Positions 1 through 8,494 of a stretch of DNA of 64,000 nucleotides are shown piece after piece (position 1 is the first letter of the stretch; every line of letters begins with the position of its first letter). The notes beneath the pieces are model-generated. The model searched no databases. It was not told the origin of the DNA and was given only the letters and a program-made list of their open reading frames with translations. The stretch lies in the NCBI RefSeq assembly GCF_022814865.1, contig NZ_JAKVRD010000004.1:62001-126000 (forward strand), read 5' to 3'. The stretch comes from Shimia aestuarii. GTDB taxonomy: Bacteria; Pseudomonadota; Alphaproteobacteria; Rhodobacterales; Rhodobacteraceae. A program made the translations under genes and the position numbers.

Positions 1-1071
1 GGCGCGGCGGCTCTCTTCAAGTTTGCGCACCACGTCGATCTCGGTGATGCCGGTTTCGGCCGCGTCGTCAAACCAAGCGAGGAAATCGCACATGGCCGCA
101 CCGTCGCGCAAATGCGCCTCGGTTGTGCCGGCGATCTCGGTGGCGTTCTTGCGCGCCTTGGGCAGGGCGCAAAGATCGCTGCCCCACTGGAGCGTGATCC
201 CGGCCTCAACCAATGTTTCGGCCAGCAGCACGGGTGTTGTCACCTTGTCGAGGCGGACAGGCCCGTCGAGGCTTCGCAGTGTCGGGCGTAGCACGTCGGG
301 TGCGTGCACGCGTACCGCGTCGCCGAGATGATCCTCGAGCGTCTCGAGCTTGACCGGGTCCATAAAGAGGTCGACTGAGCTGTCGCTGTGCAGGAGCGCG
401 AAACTATGCGCGATCGGGTTGCGGGGAATATCCTGGCCGCGAATGTTAAGAAGCCAGGCGATGGAATCCGGTTGGGTCAGGAGGGTGCAGGCCTGCCCGG
501 CGTCGGCCAACTGCGCCGCGAGGCGGGCGCGCTTTTCGGAATGCGGCTCGCCTGCGAACTCGAGCGGTTGCGCGATGGCAGGGGCGGTGGGCGGATCAGG
601 CTGGTCCTCCCAGATACGGTCGACCATGTTGGCGCTTCCAACGAGCGCGATCCCACTATCTCGGAGCGTTTTTTCGAGAGACTCGATCTGGCCCACGGTA
701 TGTAGCCACGGGTCAAAGCCGATACGGGCGCTGCCTTGCACTTCGCGCAGGAGCCAATCGCCCAGAGTCAGTTCGGGCCAATCGAGCGGTGTAAAGCAGT
801 CAGCGACCTGTGCCTTGACCTGTTCTCGGTAGCGCCCATCGACAAAGACACCGGCCTTGTCGGCAAGGATCACGGCAAACCCCGCCGAGCCGGTAAACCC
901 TGTGAGCCAGGCAAGGCGTTCGTCATGGGCGGCGACGTATTCCCCCTGATGGGCGTCGGCGCGTGGTACGATGAACCCGTCAAGCCCTTCTTGGGTCAGC
1001 GTCTCGCGCAGGCGGGCGAGACGGGGCGGGCCTTGATCCGGGCGGGTGGTTGCGGTGAAATCCTGGAACAT
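1..1071 (-). CDS. pepP: Xaa-Pro aminopeptidase (M24B family), C-terminus cut by window edge
   Basis: Cytosolic metallopeptidase that removes an N-terminal residue preceding proline. The 357 residues visible are the creatinase-type N-terminal domains of an aminopeptidase P of roughly 600 residues. The translation opens MFQDFTATTRPDQGPPRLAR and contains LTGFTGSAGFAV and VDGRYREQ, typical of this family. The metal-binding pita-bread domain should start near the left edge and is mostly missing, so catalytic ligands cannot be checked. The ATG at 1069-1071 has a GGAG Shine-Dalgarno upstream. It lies 91 bp after cobT on the same strand, with a repeated hairpin element between them. The family call is secure; the gene symbol follows family convention. 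Confidence 0.9.
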   Translation of the reverse strand, partial: MFQDFTATTRPDQGPPRLARLRETLTQEGLDGFIVPRADAHQGEYVAAHDERLAWLTGFTGSAGFAVILADKAGVFVDGRYREQVKAQVADCFTPLDWPELTLGDWLLREVQGSARIGFDPWLHTVGQIESLEKTLRDSGIALVGSANMVDRIWEDQPDPPTAPAIAQPLEFAGEPHSEKRARLAAQLADAGQACTLLTQPDSIAWLLNIRGQDIPRNPIAHSFALLHSDSSVDLFMDPVKLETLEDHLGDAVRVHAPDVLRPTLRSLDGPVRLDKVTTPVLLAETLVEAGITLQWGSDLCALPKARKNATEIAGTTEAHLRDGAAMCDFLAWFDDAAETGITEIDVVRKLEESRRA

Positions 1072-1095
1072 CTGTCTTTCTCCAGAGCCGGTTTG

Positions 1096-1162
1096 CTCTT
1101 CCTCTTGCCCAAAATATCCCGGGGTGAATGGCCGCTTCTGCGGCCAGAGGGGCTGGCCCCTT
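1096..1162 (-). repeat. Copy A of a dispersed 3'-end hairpin element
   Basis: Read on the minus strand, downstream of the cobT stop, there is GGGG-ccag-CCCC, then a perfect 7-bp hairpin TGGCCGC/GCGGCCA (1129-1146), then TTCACCCCGGGATATTTT followed by AGAGGAAG. The same order of two hairpins, a CACCCC-GAGTATTT-like stretch and an AGAGAAGAAG tail recurs at about 19765, 43323 and 53544. This is the most diverged copy. All copies are 3' of a gene in the direction of transcription. It may act as a terminator or RNA-stability element; that is inference. Confidence 0.6.
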
Positions 1163-3037
1163 CTACCCCGCCTTGCGCATCCCGAGCACGCGGGCGCGTT
1201 TGCGCGGATCGCTGTCAAACAGGCTGGCAAGCTGTTCGGTCATCGCCCCGGCAAGTTGTTCGACATCCGTGATGGTGACCGCGCGTTCATAATAGCGCGT
1301 CACGTCATGTCCGATGCCGATGGCGAGAAGCTCAACCGCCTTGCGTTTCTCAACCATGGCGATGACATCGCGCAGGTGTTTTTCGAGGTAGTTGGCCGGG
1401 TTGACCGAAAGCGTCGAGTCGTCGACCGGCGCCCCGTCCGAAATCACCATGAGGATCTTACGCGCCTCGCGGCGGGCGACCATGCGGCGGTGCGCCCATT
1501 CAAGCGCCTCGCCGTCGATGTTTTCCTTCAGAAGCCCCTCTTTCATCATCAGACCGAGGTTCACATGGCTGCGCCGCCAAGGGGCGTCGGCGGATTTGTA
1601 GATGATGTGGCGCAGGTCGTTGAGGCGGCCCGGTTGTTGCGGACGGCCTTCGTTAAGCCATTTCTCACGGCTCTGGCCGCCTTTCCACGCGCGTGTGGTG
1701 AAGCCGAGGATCTCGACCTTGACGTTGCAGCGTTCAAGCGTGCGGGCCAGAACGTCGGCGCAGATGGCCGCGATGGAGATTGGGCGGCCGCGCATGGAAC
1801 CGGAGTTGTCGAGCAGCAGCGTCACCACCGTGTCGCGGAACTCGGTGTCTTTCTCGACCTTAAAGGAAAGCGGCGTCGTCGGGTTGGCGACCACGCGGGC
1901 AAGACGGCCCGCATCGAGGATGCCTTCCTCGAGGTCGAATTCCCACGAGCGGTTCTGTTGTGCCTGAAGGCGGCGCTGGAGCTTGTTGGCAAGACGGCCC
2001 ACGGCGCCCTTGAGCGGTTCGAGCTGCTGGTCGAGATAGGCGCGCAGGCGTTCAAGCTCTACATGTTCTGCGAGATCTTCAGCGGCGATTTCCTCGTCGA
2101 AATCAGTCGCGAAGACCGAGTAATTCGGGTCGGCATCCGAGATCGGCTGTGGGGCGGGCGGCTCGAGCGGCGCTTCGCCGTCGGGCATTTCCACGTCATC
2201 GCCCATCTCGTCCTCGGCCATCTCGTCCATCGAGACTTGGGCCTCGGACATGTCCTGTTGTTCTTCTTGGGACTGTTCGGGGTTGGCCTCGTTCTCGTCG
2301 TCCTGGCTGTCGTCTTGGCCGGAGCTGTCGGGATCTTCGTTGTCTTCCTGCTCTTCGGCTTCGTCTTCTTGGTCGTCGTCCTCGGCATCGGGGTCTTCGC
2401 CAAGCTGATCGCCATAGCCAAGGTCTTCGATGACCTTGCGGGCAAGTTTGGCAAAGCTCTGTTGGTCGGACAGCAGCGCGTTGATATCGCCAAGCGTGTC
2501 GGCGGCTTGTTGTTCGATGTAGCCCTGCCAGAGATTCATCACGTTGCGCGCGGCCGGGGGAAGGTCACGACCGGTGGCAAGGTGGCGGACGAGATAGCCC
2601 GCCGCGGTTGCGAGCGGCGCCTCGGCGGAGTTGGTGATCTGGTCGTAGCCGCGGCTCAGGGCTTCGTTCTCGATCTTGGCGTCGATGTTTGTTGCGGTGC
2701 CGGGCATGTCGCGGGCGCCCATGGCCTCGCAGCGGGCGGTCTCCATGGCTTCGTAGAGATCGCGGGCGATGCCTTGGGCCGGGGCGTATTTCGCGTGGGT
2801 GCCATCGTCATGGTAGCGACGTTTCATGGCGAGCGCATCCGCCGTGCCGCGCGCCAAGAGCACTTCGTCGCGGCTCATCCGGCGGCTAACTTGCGGTAGG
2901 CGCATTTGTTCGCCCGACACGCCGGATGGATCAGCGCTATAGCTGACCGATAGCTCCGGATCATGGGCCATTACCTTGGTGGCCTCGGCAAGAGCCTTTT
3001 TGAACGGATCGGCGGGGTTGTCGGACTTCTTGGTCAT
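1163..3037 (-). CDS. cobT: Aerobic cobaltochelatase subunit CobT
   Basis: Subunit of the ATP-dependent CobNST chelatase that inserts cobalt into hydrogenobyrinic acid a,c-diamide in aerobic cobalamin synthesis. The 624-residue protein begins [20 protein letters not shown], the usual CobT N-terminus. It has a very acidic linker at about residues 212-292 (runs of D and E). A C-terminal von Willebrand A domain carries the MIDAS motif DNSGSM near residue 409. Length and architecture match the family. cobS lies upstream on the same strand, separated by two small genes, which suggests one transcription unit. The Shine-Dalgarno is weak, but the start is fixed by family alignment. No cobN is in the window. 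Confidence 0.97.
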   Translation of the reverse strand: MTKKSDNPADPFKKALAEATKVMAHDPELSVSYSADPSGVSGEQMRLPQVSRRMSRDEVLLARGTADALAMKRRYHDDGTHAKYAPAQGIARDLYEAMETARCEAMGARDMPGTATNIDAKIENEALSRGYDQITNSAEAPLATAAGYLVRHLATGRDLPPAARNVMNLWQGYIEQQAADTLGDINALLSDQQSFAKLARKVIEDLGYGDQLGEDPDAEDDDQEDEAEEQEDNEDPDSSGQDDSQDDENEANPEQSQEEQQDMSEAQVSMDEMAEDEMGDDVEMPDGEAPLEPPAPQPISDADPNYSVFATDFDEEIAAEDLAEHVELERLRAYLDQQLEPLKGAVGRLANKLQRRLQAQQNRSWEFDLEEGILDAGRLARVVANPTTPLSFKVEKDTEFRDTVVTLLLDNSGSMRGRPISIAAICADVLARTLERCNVKVEILGFTTRAWKGGQSREKWLNEGRPQQPGRLNDLRHIIYKSADAPWRRSHVNLGLMMKEGLLKENIDGEALEWAHRRMVARREARKILMVISDGAPVDDSTLSVNPANYLEKHLRDVIAMVEKRKAVELLAIGIGHDVTRYYERAVTITDVEQLAGAMTEQLASLFDSDPRKRARVLGMRKAG

Positions 3038-3120
3038 GGCAACGATAAATCACGCATCAGCCGGAAAAGGCAAGGTGGGAATGTGTCGGAACGGCGCGTC
3101 GCGCACCCAAGGATCAGGCT

Positions 3121-3522
3121 TTAGCCCAAGAGCAATGCGGTGCAGCTTTTGAGCTTCTGCACGGAGAGGCGACGGGCTTGCATCTGAATGCGGGAATCGT
3201 CGGAGAAGGTCGTGCGCTGGAGCAGGGAGCTATGAGCCATCTTGGCCTCGATCCGCCAGTTGAGCACGTCGCGGACCTGCGTCGGCGGCGTCATTGCGTC
3301 GAGGATGTCGAGCACCTCGCCACGCCGATCTTGTGTGACCTCGGAAGCGGCGCCATCGAACATCCATTCGAATTCCATCTGTGCCGAAAGGCGGCCTGCG
3401 CAGGTTGCAAAGGTGCGTAGGGGATCGGAGGGAGGCATGGTTTCGGCCTGTGCGCAGATCGGTGCCGCGCATAGCGCCAAGGAGAGGGGTAGTCGGCGAA
3501 AATATGTTCTCAAACCGCTCAT
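3121..3522 (-). CDS. Small secreted protein of unknown function between cobS and cobT
   Basis: A 133-residue protein I do not recognise. Starting at the ATG ending at 3522 gives MSGLRTYFRRLPLSLALCAA then ...CAQAET, a convincing Sec signal peptide, so the mature protein should be periplasmic. The mature part has two cysteines (TCAGR and SCTAL, far apart) that could form a disulfide, and is otherwise helical and charged. Upstream in-frame ATGs at 3552 and 3621 would bury the signal peptide inside the protein. None of the starts has a strong Shine-Dalgarno. It sits between the racemase-like gene and cobT on the same strand and is probably cotranscribed, but nothing links it directly to cobalt insertion. 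Confidence 0.65.
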   Translation of the reverse strand: MSGLRTYFRRLPLSLALCAAPICAQAETMPPSDPLRTFATCAGRLSAQMEFEWMFDGAASEVTQDRRGEVLDILDAMTPPTQVRDVLNWRIEAKMAHSSLLQRTTFSDDSRIQMQARRLSVQKLKSCTALLLG

Positions 3523-3593
3523 GAAATCATCTTTGAGCAGAAATAACCGCATATCAAGTGTGCGGTTTGAAAACTTTCTCGGGTGTTTGCTGT

Positions 3594-4301
3594 CTAGGAC
3601 GTGAGATCCGAGAGGTTGCACTGGCCTGTGGCGAGGTCGGCGAGGAGCGCGACATGCACGTCGAGCGCGTCGATGACACGGTAGCCGGGGGATTGACCAT
3701 CAAAGGCAAGGTTGAGGTCTGTTCCGGCTAGGACGACCGCATCTGCGCCCTTGTCTCGCACCATCCGCGCCCCGGCATCAAGGAAGAGGGCGCGTTGCGC
3801 TTCGCTACACATCCCGGCAACGGCCATGTCCTGATAGCTTTGGCCGAGTGTTTCGATGTCGTCCTCAAGCGCGACGGCGCGTGTCTTCGTCAGCTGCCCG
3901 TAGAGGCCGGTCCGCATCACAACCCGTGTGCCCAATAGACCGACCGTGCCGAGCCCTTCGGCGGCGAAATAGGAATCAAGCGGTGTCACGGCGGAAATGA
4001 GCGGCAGGGCGGAAATGGCCTTAGTTTCCTCGAAACAGAAATGCCCGCCCAGCGAGGTAATGGCCGCGCAGTCACAGCCCGCGGCCTTGAGGCGGTCGAT
4101 CAGCGGCGCATAGAGAGCGGCCTGTGCGGTGCGATTGTCGGCGAGGTTGTTGCGGATCAGGTCCTGCACATCGGCATGAACAATCGTCAGCTCGAGCTTG
4201 CCGCCACGCGCCTCGACCGCCTTGGTCAAACGTTGATAGTAGACGACGGTCGCGGCAACGCCGATCCCGCCGATCAGGCCGATATGAAGCGGTTTAACCA
4301 A
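3594..4301 (-). CDS. Aspartate/glutamate racemase-family protein lacking both catalytic cysteines
   Basis: The 235-residue protein has the fold and length of Asp/Glu racemases: N-terminal [17 protein letters not shown] and two related halves. In active family members the two catalytic cysteines lie near residues 82 and 194, in CNT-A-H and GCTE contexts. Here the corresponding segments are ITSLGGHF (Ser83) and [10 protein letters not shown] (Gly193), so both are replaced. It is therefore unlikely to racemise amino acids by the standard two-base mechanism. The start appears to be a TTG at 4299-4301 that overlaps the cobS stop by 8 bp, implying translational coupling to cobS. The role is unknown; the position suggests a link to cobaltochelatase, which is inference. 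Confidence 0.8.
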   Translation of the reverse strand: MVKPLHIGLIGGIGVAATVVYYQRLTKAVEARGGKLELTIVHADVQDLIRNNLADNRTAQAALYAPLIDRLKAAGCDCAAITSLGGHFCFEETKAISALPLISAVTPLDSYFAAEGLGTVGLLGTRVVMRTGLYGQLTKTRAVALEDDIETLGQSYQDMAVAGMCSEAQRALFLDAGARMVRDKGADAVVLAGTDLNLAFDGQSPGYRVIDALDVHVALLADLATGQCNLSDLTS

Positions 4302-5280
4302 GGCTCACGCTTGCGGCGCTTTCCGGCAGTTCCTCGTCAAACAGGCGTTGGTAGAACTCGGCCACGGTCTGACGTTCGAGCTCGTCACATTTGTTGAGGA
4401 AGGTCAGGCGGAAGGCATAGCCCACGTCGCGGAACACCTCGGCGTTCTCGGCCCATGTAATTACCGTGCGCGGCGACATCACGGTCGAGAGATCACCATT
4501 CATAAAGGCGGTGCGGGTGAGGTCGGCGACGGTCACCATTTGCTTGACCGTCTTGCGGCCTGCCTCGGTGTTGAAATGCGGGTTCTTGGCGAGCACGATA
4601 TTGGTCTCGGCGTCGATCGAGAGATAGTTCAGCGTCGCGACGAGGGACCAGCGGTCCATCTGTGCCTGGTTGATCTGTTGCACGCCGTGGTAGAGGCCGG
4701 TGGTGTCACCAAGGCCGACCGTGTTGGCCGTGGCGAAGAGGCGGAAGTGCTTGTGCGGGGTGATGATCTCGTTCTGGTCGAGCAGCGTCAGCTTGCCGTC
4801 AGTTTCCAGAACACGCTGGATCACGAACATCACGTCGGCGCGGCCTGCGTCGTATTCGTCAAAAACGATCGCGACGGGGTTGCGCAGTGCCCAAGGCAGG
4901 ATGCCTTCATGGAACTCGGTGACCTGCTTGCCATCGCGCAGCTTGATCGCGTCCTTGCCGATCAGGTCGATCCGGGAGATGTGGCTGTCGAGATTGACGC
5001 GCACAGCGGGCCAATTGAGGCGTGCAGCGACCTGTTCGATGTGGGTCGACTTGCCGGTGCCGTGATAGCCTTGGATCATGACGCGGCGGTTGCGGGCAAA
5101 ACCCGCGAGAATGGCCATGGTGGTGTCGGGATCGAATTTGTAGGTGGGATCGATCTCGGGGACGCGGGCGCTTTTTTCTTCGAAGCCGTGGACCACCATA
5201 TCGGTGTCGATCCCAAAGACGTCACGCACCGAAATCGCTTCGGTTGGTTTCGCGTTGATGTCGAGCAAGCCATCGTCCAT
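4294..5280 (-). CDS. cobS: Aerobic cobaltochelatase subunit CobS (AAA+ ATPase)
   Basis: AAA+ partner of CobT in the CobNST cobalt chelatase. The 328-residue protein starts [20 protein letters not shown]. It has Walker [10 protein letters not shown] at residues 71-79 and Walker B IVFDEYD near 138-144, followed by the sensor-type segment [11 protein letters not shown]. The ATG at 5278-5280 has an AGAAGGA Shine-Dalgarno; an ATG 39 bp further upstream adds an unconserved extension and was not used. It is first of the group cobS, racemase-like gene, secreted protein, cobT. A hairpin lies in its leader at 5312-5335. I looked for a cobalamin riboswitch upstream and saw none. Confidence 0.97.
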   Translation of the reverse strand: MDDGLLDINAKPTEAISVRDVFGIDTDMVVHGFEEKSARVPEIDPTYKFDPDTTMAILAGFARNRRVMIQGYHGTGKSTHIEQVAARLNWPAVRVNLDSHISRIDLIGKDAIKLRDGKQVTEFHEGILPWALRNPVAIVFDEYDAGRADVMFVIQRVLETDGKLTLLDQNEIITPHKHFRLFATANTVGLGDTTGLYHGVQQINQAQMDRWSLVATLNYLSIDAETNIVLAKNPHFNTEAGRKTVKQMVTVADLTRTAFMNGDLSTVMSPRTVITWAENAEVFRDVGYAFRLTFLNKCDELERQTVAEFYQRLFDEELPESAASVSLG

Positions 5281-5311
5281 GGAATTCGTCCTTCTTCTCT
5301 GCGCCCCGCCG

Positions 5312-5335
5312 GGCACCAAACCCGCACTTGGTGCC
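5312..5335. other. Hairpin in the cobS leader
   Basis: GGCACCAA and TTGGTGCC form a perfect 8-bp stem with an 8-nt loop, about 30-55 nt upstream of the cobS ATG. It could be the tail of the preceding unit or a leader structure. No U-tract follows on either strand. Confidence 0.4.
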
Positions 5336-5438
5336 TTATCTTGCGCGCAAGGGCAAGAGGCTCTGGCCGGAATATCGCCTCGTCACAACGACAAGGGTTG
5401 AACCGGCCTCGGCTTGCATGTCGAACAGGCGTTCGGGA

Positions 5439-6050
5439 TCAGAAGGCTTCGCGCAGTGTGGCCTTGGCGCGCAGGAGGCTACGGGCGTCGACAAAGCGCG
5501 GTGTGCTCTTCATGTAGTCGCGGAAGGCTTGGCCATAGCCGGAGATGAGCCAGCGTTCTTCGTTGAGGACGAACAGGAAGTAGAGCGCAAAGAGCGCCAG
5601 TGCGAAGAGGCCGGTCAGGGGAGAGCCGCAGGTGATGGCGAGGCCGATCGTGGCGATGACCGAGGTGACATATTGCGGGTTGCGGGAATAGGCATACATG
5701 CCGCCGGTCACGAGGCCCCCGCTTTCGCAATAGGTATTGTCGAGGCCGAGGAAGCGATAGCCGCGCAGGGTCAGGCCGAAGGCGAAGATCATGATCGGCA
5801 GGCCAAGGGCGAACTGGCCCCAGTGCGTCACACCATGCACCGCCAGCGCGCAAAGCGCAAAAACCACAGTACCACCACAAAACAATCGAAACAGCCCAAA
5901 GGCCAGATGGTGCCGCCAGCCGGAGGAGGCGGGCCAGAGTCCGAGATCCGGACGCGCGAGGCTCAGCGCAAGATGCGCGGCCAGCGCAAGGCCGGAAAGG
6001 CCGGTCAGAGCAAAGGAAAGAGCGTGTAGCGAGGCGAGCGTGAGGATCAT
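5439..6050 (-). CDS. Integral-membrane methyltransferase-like protein (ICMT/PEMT superfamily)
   Basis: A 203-residue membrane protein with about five hydrophobic segments. Its C-terminal half contains YSRNPQYV, then a membrane segment, then NEERWLISGYGQAFRDYM. These are the SAM-binding RNP-x-Y and NEE...YG...Y features of the isoprenylcysteine and phospholipid methyltransferase superfamily. The substrate is unknown. The ATG at 6048-6050 is chosen because TGGAG lies 8 nt upstream and the first hydrophobic segment starts at once. A longer reading frame would run across the oppositely oriented fasciclin gene and is not supported. It is divergent from that gene. A second, unrelated member of this superfamily is at 25451-25903. 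Confidence 0.8.
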   Translation of the reverse strand: MILTLASLHALSFALTGLSGLALAAHLALSLARPDLGLWPASSGWRHHLAFGLFRLFCGGTVVFALCALAVHGVTHWGQFALGLPIMIFAFGLTLRGYRFLGLDNTYCESGGLVTGGMYAYSRNPQYVTSVIATIGLAITCGSPLTGLFALALFALYFLFVLNEERWLISGYGQAFRDYMKSTPRFVDARSLLRAKATLREAF

Positions 6051-6146
6051 AACGGCAACTCCAGCGATGTGCTTGGCCTCGGCTACAGATTTTTTGTGAC
6101 AGGTGTGCTGCGGTTTGTTGACGGTTTCGTTGGCACCGCTGCGCGC

Positions 6147-6163
6147 GGGCGCGTAGCGCGCCC
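6147..6163. other. Perfect hairpin in the divergent region before the fasciclin gene
   Basis: GGGCGCG-tag-CGCGCCC, a 7-bp perfect inverted repeat in the 255-bp region between two divergent genes. A repressor site or an RNA hairpin are both possible. The rest of this region shows only weak promoter-like sequence, including GGAAAC at 6236 and GTT 17 bp later, loosely like an EcfG-type promoter. Confidence 0.3.
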
Positions 6164-6305
6164 CTGCTCGGCGGCAAGTCAGGAAGTCTGACGATGAGGT
6201 GAACGCTTGTGATCGACGAACCTTGATCCGCGGCGGGAAACGGGGCGTAACCCCCACAGTTCCGGCGATCAGGCCGGTCCTGAAAACCTGAACATGGAGG
6301 ATAAC

Positions 6306-6854
6306 ATGAAACTCTCGAAGCTGAATATCATCGCCGCCCTGACCCTGACCGCCGGTGCAGCACTTGCTGCGAACCCGATGGTTGGTGGTGCTCCGATGTA
6401 TGAAAACAAGAACATCGTTGAGAACGCCGTGAATTCGGCTGACCACGAGACGCTGGTTGCTGCCGTCCAGGCCGCTGGTCTCGTCGAGACCCTGCAAAGC
6501 GAAGGTCCGTTCACCGTCTTTGCGCCGACCGATGATGCCTTTGCCATGCTGAAGCCCGGCACAGTTGAAACGCTTCTGAAGCCCGAGAACAAAGACGCAC
6601 TGACCAAGGTTCTGACCTGTCACGTTGTGTCGGCCAACGCGATGTCGGATGCGATCATGGGCATGATCGACGACGATGGCGGCGTGCATGATGTGCCGAC
6701 CGTCGGTGGCTGTACCCTCAAGGCAAGCTATGACAACGGCGAGATCACCCTCACCGACGAGCGCGGCCGTGATGCGACCGTGACCATCGCTGACGTGAAA
6801 CAGTCGAACGGTGTGATCCACGTGATCGACACGGTGCTCCTGCCGGCCATGTAA
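6306..6854 (+). CDS. Secreted fasciclin (FAS1) domain protein
   Basis: A 182-residue exported protein with one FAS1 domain, a fold usually involved in adhesion or cell-surface interaction. The N-terminus MKLSKLNIIAALTLTAGAAL followed by AANP is a clear signal peptide. The FAS1 domain covers about residues 35-180, with the conserved FTVFAPTDDAFAML and, at the end, NGVIHVIDTVLLP. Two cysteines (LTCHVV and GGCTL) may pair. The start at 6306 is placed by GGAGG 6 nt before the ATG; an in-frame ATG at 6294 lies ahead of that site. A hairpin at 6877-6901 follows. The protein is highly expressed-looking (strong Shine-Dalgarno, regular codons), but its function here is not known. Confidence 0.9.
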   Translation: MKLSKLNIIAALTLTAGAALAANPMVGGAPMYENKNIVENAVNSADHETLVAAVQAAGLVETLQSEGPFTVFAPTDDAFAMLKPGTVETLLKPENKDALTKVLTCHVVSANAMSDAIMGMIDDDGGVHDVPTVGGCTLKASYDNGEITLTDERGRDATVTIADVKQSNGVIHVIDTVLLPAM

Positions 6855-6876
6855 GCCCGTGTGAGACGCGCGAACA

Positions 6877-6901
6877 GAGGCCGTCCCATCGGGGCGGCCT
6901 C
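6877..6901 (+). terminator. Hairpin terminator after the fasciclin gene
   Basis: GAGGCCGTCCC and GGGGCGGCCTC pair over 11 positions with one G-T wobble and a 3-nt loop, 23 bp after the stop codon. There is no clean U-tract, so termination strength is uncertain. Confidence 0.55.
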
Positions 6902-6996
6902 ATGCGTTTCGACACAAAGCTCGCAACACTGTGGGTAGGTTTGATTTGAGACGCGGGGGGATTCCCTCCAAAGTGAAGAAGAAAAGGAGGACGACC

Positions 6997-7473
6997 ATGC
7001 TAAGACGACAGGTTCTTTTGACAGGAGGCACCGCGCTCGGGGCTGCGATGTTTGGCCTGCGCCCGGCGGCGGCCTCGGACGAGGTTTTCGAGGTCACGCG
7101 CACCGAGGCGGAATGGCGCGAAATGCTGACGCCGTTGCAATATGAGGTGATGCGCAACGAAGGCACCGAACGGGCCGGGACATCGCCGCTCGACAAGCTT
7201 TATGACAAGGGCACGTATCATTGCCGCGGGTGTGATCTGCGACTTTATTCGTCGCGCCACAAGTATGACAGCGGCACAGGCTGGCCGAGCTTCTGGAAAG
7301 CGCTGCCCAATGCGATTGAAACGAAGCCCGACCGCAAACTCTTTGCCGTGCGCACCGAATGCCATTGCCGCCGTTGCGGGAGCCACCTTGGGCATATCTT
7401 TGATGACGGACCGAAGCCTACCGGCAAACGCCATTGCCTGAACGGCGTGAGCCTCGTGTTCCGCGCCGCCTGA
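6997..7473 (+). CDS. msrB: Exported peptide-methionine (R)-S-oxide reductase
   Basis: Reduces methionine-R-sulfoxide in oxidised proteins. The catalytic cysteine is in RHCLNGVSLVF near residue 147. Two zinc-binding CxxC pairs are present (HCRGC near 75 and CRRC near 125), followed by GSHLGHIFDDG. The first 30 residues, MLRRQVLLTGGTALGAAMFG, look like a twin-arginine signal, so the enzyme probably works in the periplasm. AAGGAGG precedes the chosen ATG; an upstream in-frame start at 6931 would mask the signal. It lies downstream of the fasciclin gene but behind a hairpin. No resolving-cysteine partner or MsrA is fused or adjacent. Confidence 0.93.
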   Translation: MLRRQVLLTGGTALGAAMFGLRPAAASDEVFEVTRTEAEWREMLTPLQYEVMRNEGTERAGTSPLDKLYDKGTYHCRGCDLRLYSSRHKYDSGTGWPSFWKALPNAIETKPDRKLFAVRTECHCRRCGSHLGHIFDDGPKPTGKRHCLNGVSLVFRAA

Positions 7474-7504
7474 CGGTTTCGCCCACAGCGAGGATAGAGA
7501 AAGC

Positions 7505-7528
7505 AAAAGGCCCCGGAAGGGGCCTTTT
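7505..7528. terminator. Bidirectional intrinsic terminator
   Basis: AAAAGGCCCC-GGAA-GGGGCCTTTT is a perfect 10-bp stem with A and T tracts on both sides. It lies between the convergent msrB and J-domain genes and can serve both. Confidence 0.9.
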
Positions 7529-7536
7529 CTTTTTGG

Positions 7537-8160
7537 TTATTTGAAGTTGCGGCTTTCCTTGATCTGATCCCAGGCCCAGACCACCTCTTGCAATTGTTCT
7601 TCCTGGCTCCGATCGCCGCCATTCATGTCCGGGTGCAGAACCTTGATGAGCTTCTTATAGGCCTTGCGCACCTCGGCCTTGCTCCAGCTGTCCTTCGCCT
7701 CGAGAATCTCGATGGCACGGCGTTCTGTGGGGGGGAGGCGTCGTCCGGCGGCAGCGCCTTTGCCGGGGTTCTGGGTCGCGTTGGCGCCCAAGACTTGATG
7801 CGGATCTTCGATGCCAAGTCGTGCCCAGGCGCGGGCCTCGGGATCGGAGAAGGACTTGGTTTCCCGCTCCCAGACCTTGTCCTTGGATTTCTGGGCGTTC
7901 ATTTCTGCTTCGGTCTGACCGTCGAAGAAATTCCACTTAAGATTATACTCCCGCACGTGTTCCTTGCAGAACCATTTGAACTCATCAAGGACGTCGGGGG
8001 CACGCGGTGCGCGGTATTTGCCCGCCTCTGTACAGCCCGGATGCTCGCATTCGCGGGTCGAGGTTTCGCTTGCCCCGGACATGCCACGACGGCCACGCGG
8101 GTTTTTCTTCTTCGCGGTCGATACTGACATATCAAAACCGAAGGGATCTGGTTTGCGCAT
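7537..8160 (-). CDS. J-domain (DnaJ-like) co-chaperone
   Basis: A 207-residue protein with a C-terminal J domain. The HPD motif that stimulates Hsp70 ATPase is in KVLHPDMNGGD near residue 175, and the preceding helix WSKAEVRKAYKKLIK fits helix II. The N-terminal half is charged and contains CEHPGCTEAGKYRAP and WFCKEHVREYN, a possible small metal-binding cysteine/histidine cluster. The ATG ending at 8160 has AAGGTGAG upstream. It is divergent from bolA, an arrangement common in Rhodobacterales. It is not a full-length DnaJ: there is no G/F region and no CxxCxGxG zinc repeats after the J domain. The client or partner Hsp70 role is inferred. Confidence 0.88.
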   Translation of the reverse strand: MRKPDPFGFDMSVSTAKKKNPRGRRGMSGASETSTRECEHPGCTEAGKYRAPRAPDVLDEFKWFCKEHVREYNLKWNFFDGQTEAEMNAQKSKDKVWERETKSFSDPEARAWARLGIEDPHQVLGANATQNPGKGAAAGRRLPPTERRAIEILEAKDSWSKAEVRKAYKKLIKVLHPDMNGGDRSQEEQLQEVVWAWDQIKESRNFK

Positions 8161-8233
8161 GAACTCACCTTTTCGACTCGAGGCGGAGAGTTTAGTCTAA
8201 CCATCGGCAGATTGAAGAGGCTCAGAGAAAAAA

Positions 8234-8491
8234 ATGTCCGTGACACAGGAAATTCATGATCAGATCGAAGCGGCGTTTCAGCCAGCAACCTTGCAGGTGA
8301 TCGACGACAGCGAACGCCACCGCGGGCATGCGGGCTATCAAGAAGGCGGGGAAAGCCATTTTATCGTGGAAATCCAATCGGATAAATTCGATGGGATGAG
8401 CCGGATCGCGCGCCACCGCGCTGTGCATGATGCGATTGGCAAGCCGCTCTTGGCACGCATTCACGCGCTTGAGCTCCGGTTCGGTAACTAA
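8234..8491 (+). CDS. bolA: BolA family protein
   Basis: An 85-residue protein spanning a complete BolA domain. BolA proteins partner monothiol glutaredoxins in iron-sulfur or iron handling. The central RHRGHAGY stretch and GMSRIARHRAVHDAIGKPL match the family, including the conserved histidines that bind the shared Fe-S cluster. The start at 8234 is close to an A-rich AGAGAAAA stretch rather than a strong Shine-Dalgarno. It is divergent from the J-domain gene with about 73 bp between starts, so the two probably share a promoter region. The stop is 3 bp from the stop of the convergent DUF4177 gene. Confidence 0.93.
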   Translation: MSVTQEIHDQIEAAFQPATLQVIDDSERHRGHAGYQEGGESHFIVEIQSDKFDGMSRIARHRAVHDAIGKPLLARIHALELRFGN

Positions 8492-8494
8492 GCG

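Noticed and set aside
1046-2899. 617-codon open frame antisense to cobT
   Set aside because: It mirrors the acidic linker and VWA domain of cobT in a GC-rich genome. The translation is low-complexity valine/leucine/glycine runs with no domain, and cobT is unmistakable.
5281-5438. Cobalamin riboswitch upstream of cobS
   Set aside because: No B12-box-like sequence or the expected multi-helix layout. Only a simple hairpin is present.
6051-6821. N-terminal extension of the membrane methyltransferase-like gene across the fasciclin gene
   Set aside because: The extension is antisense to the fasciclin gene and unlike the family. The ATG at 6050 has its own ribosome site.
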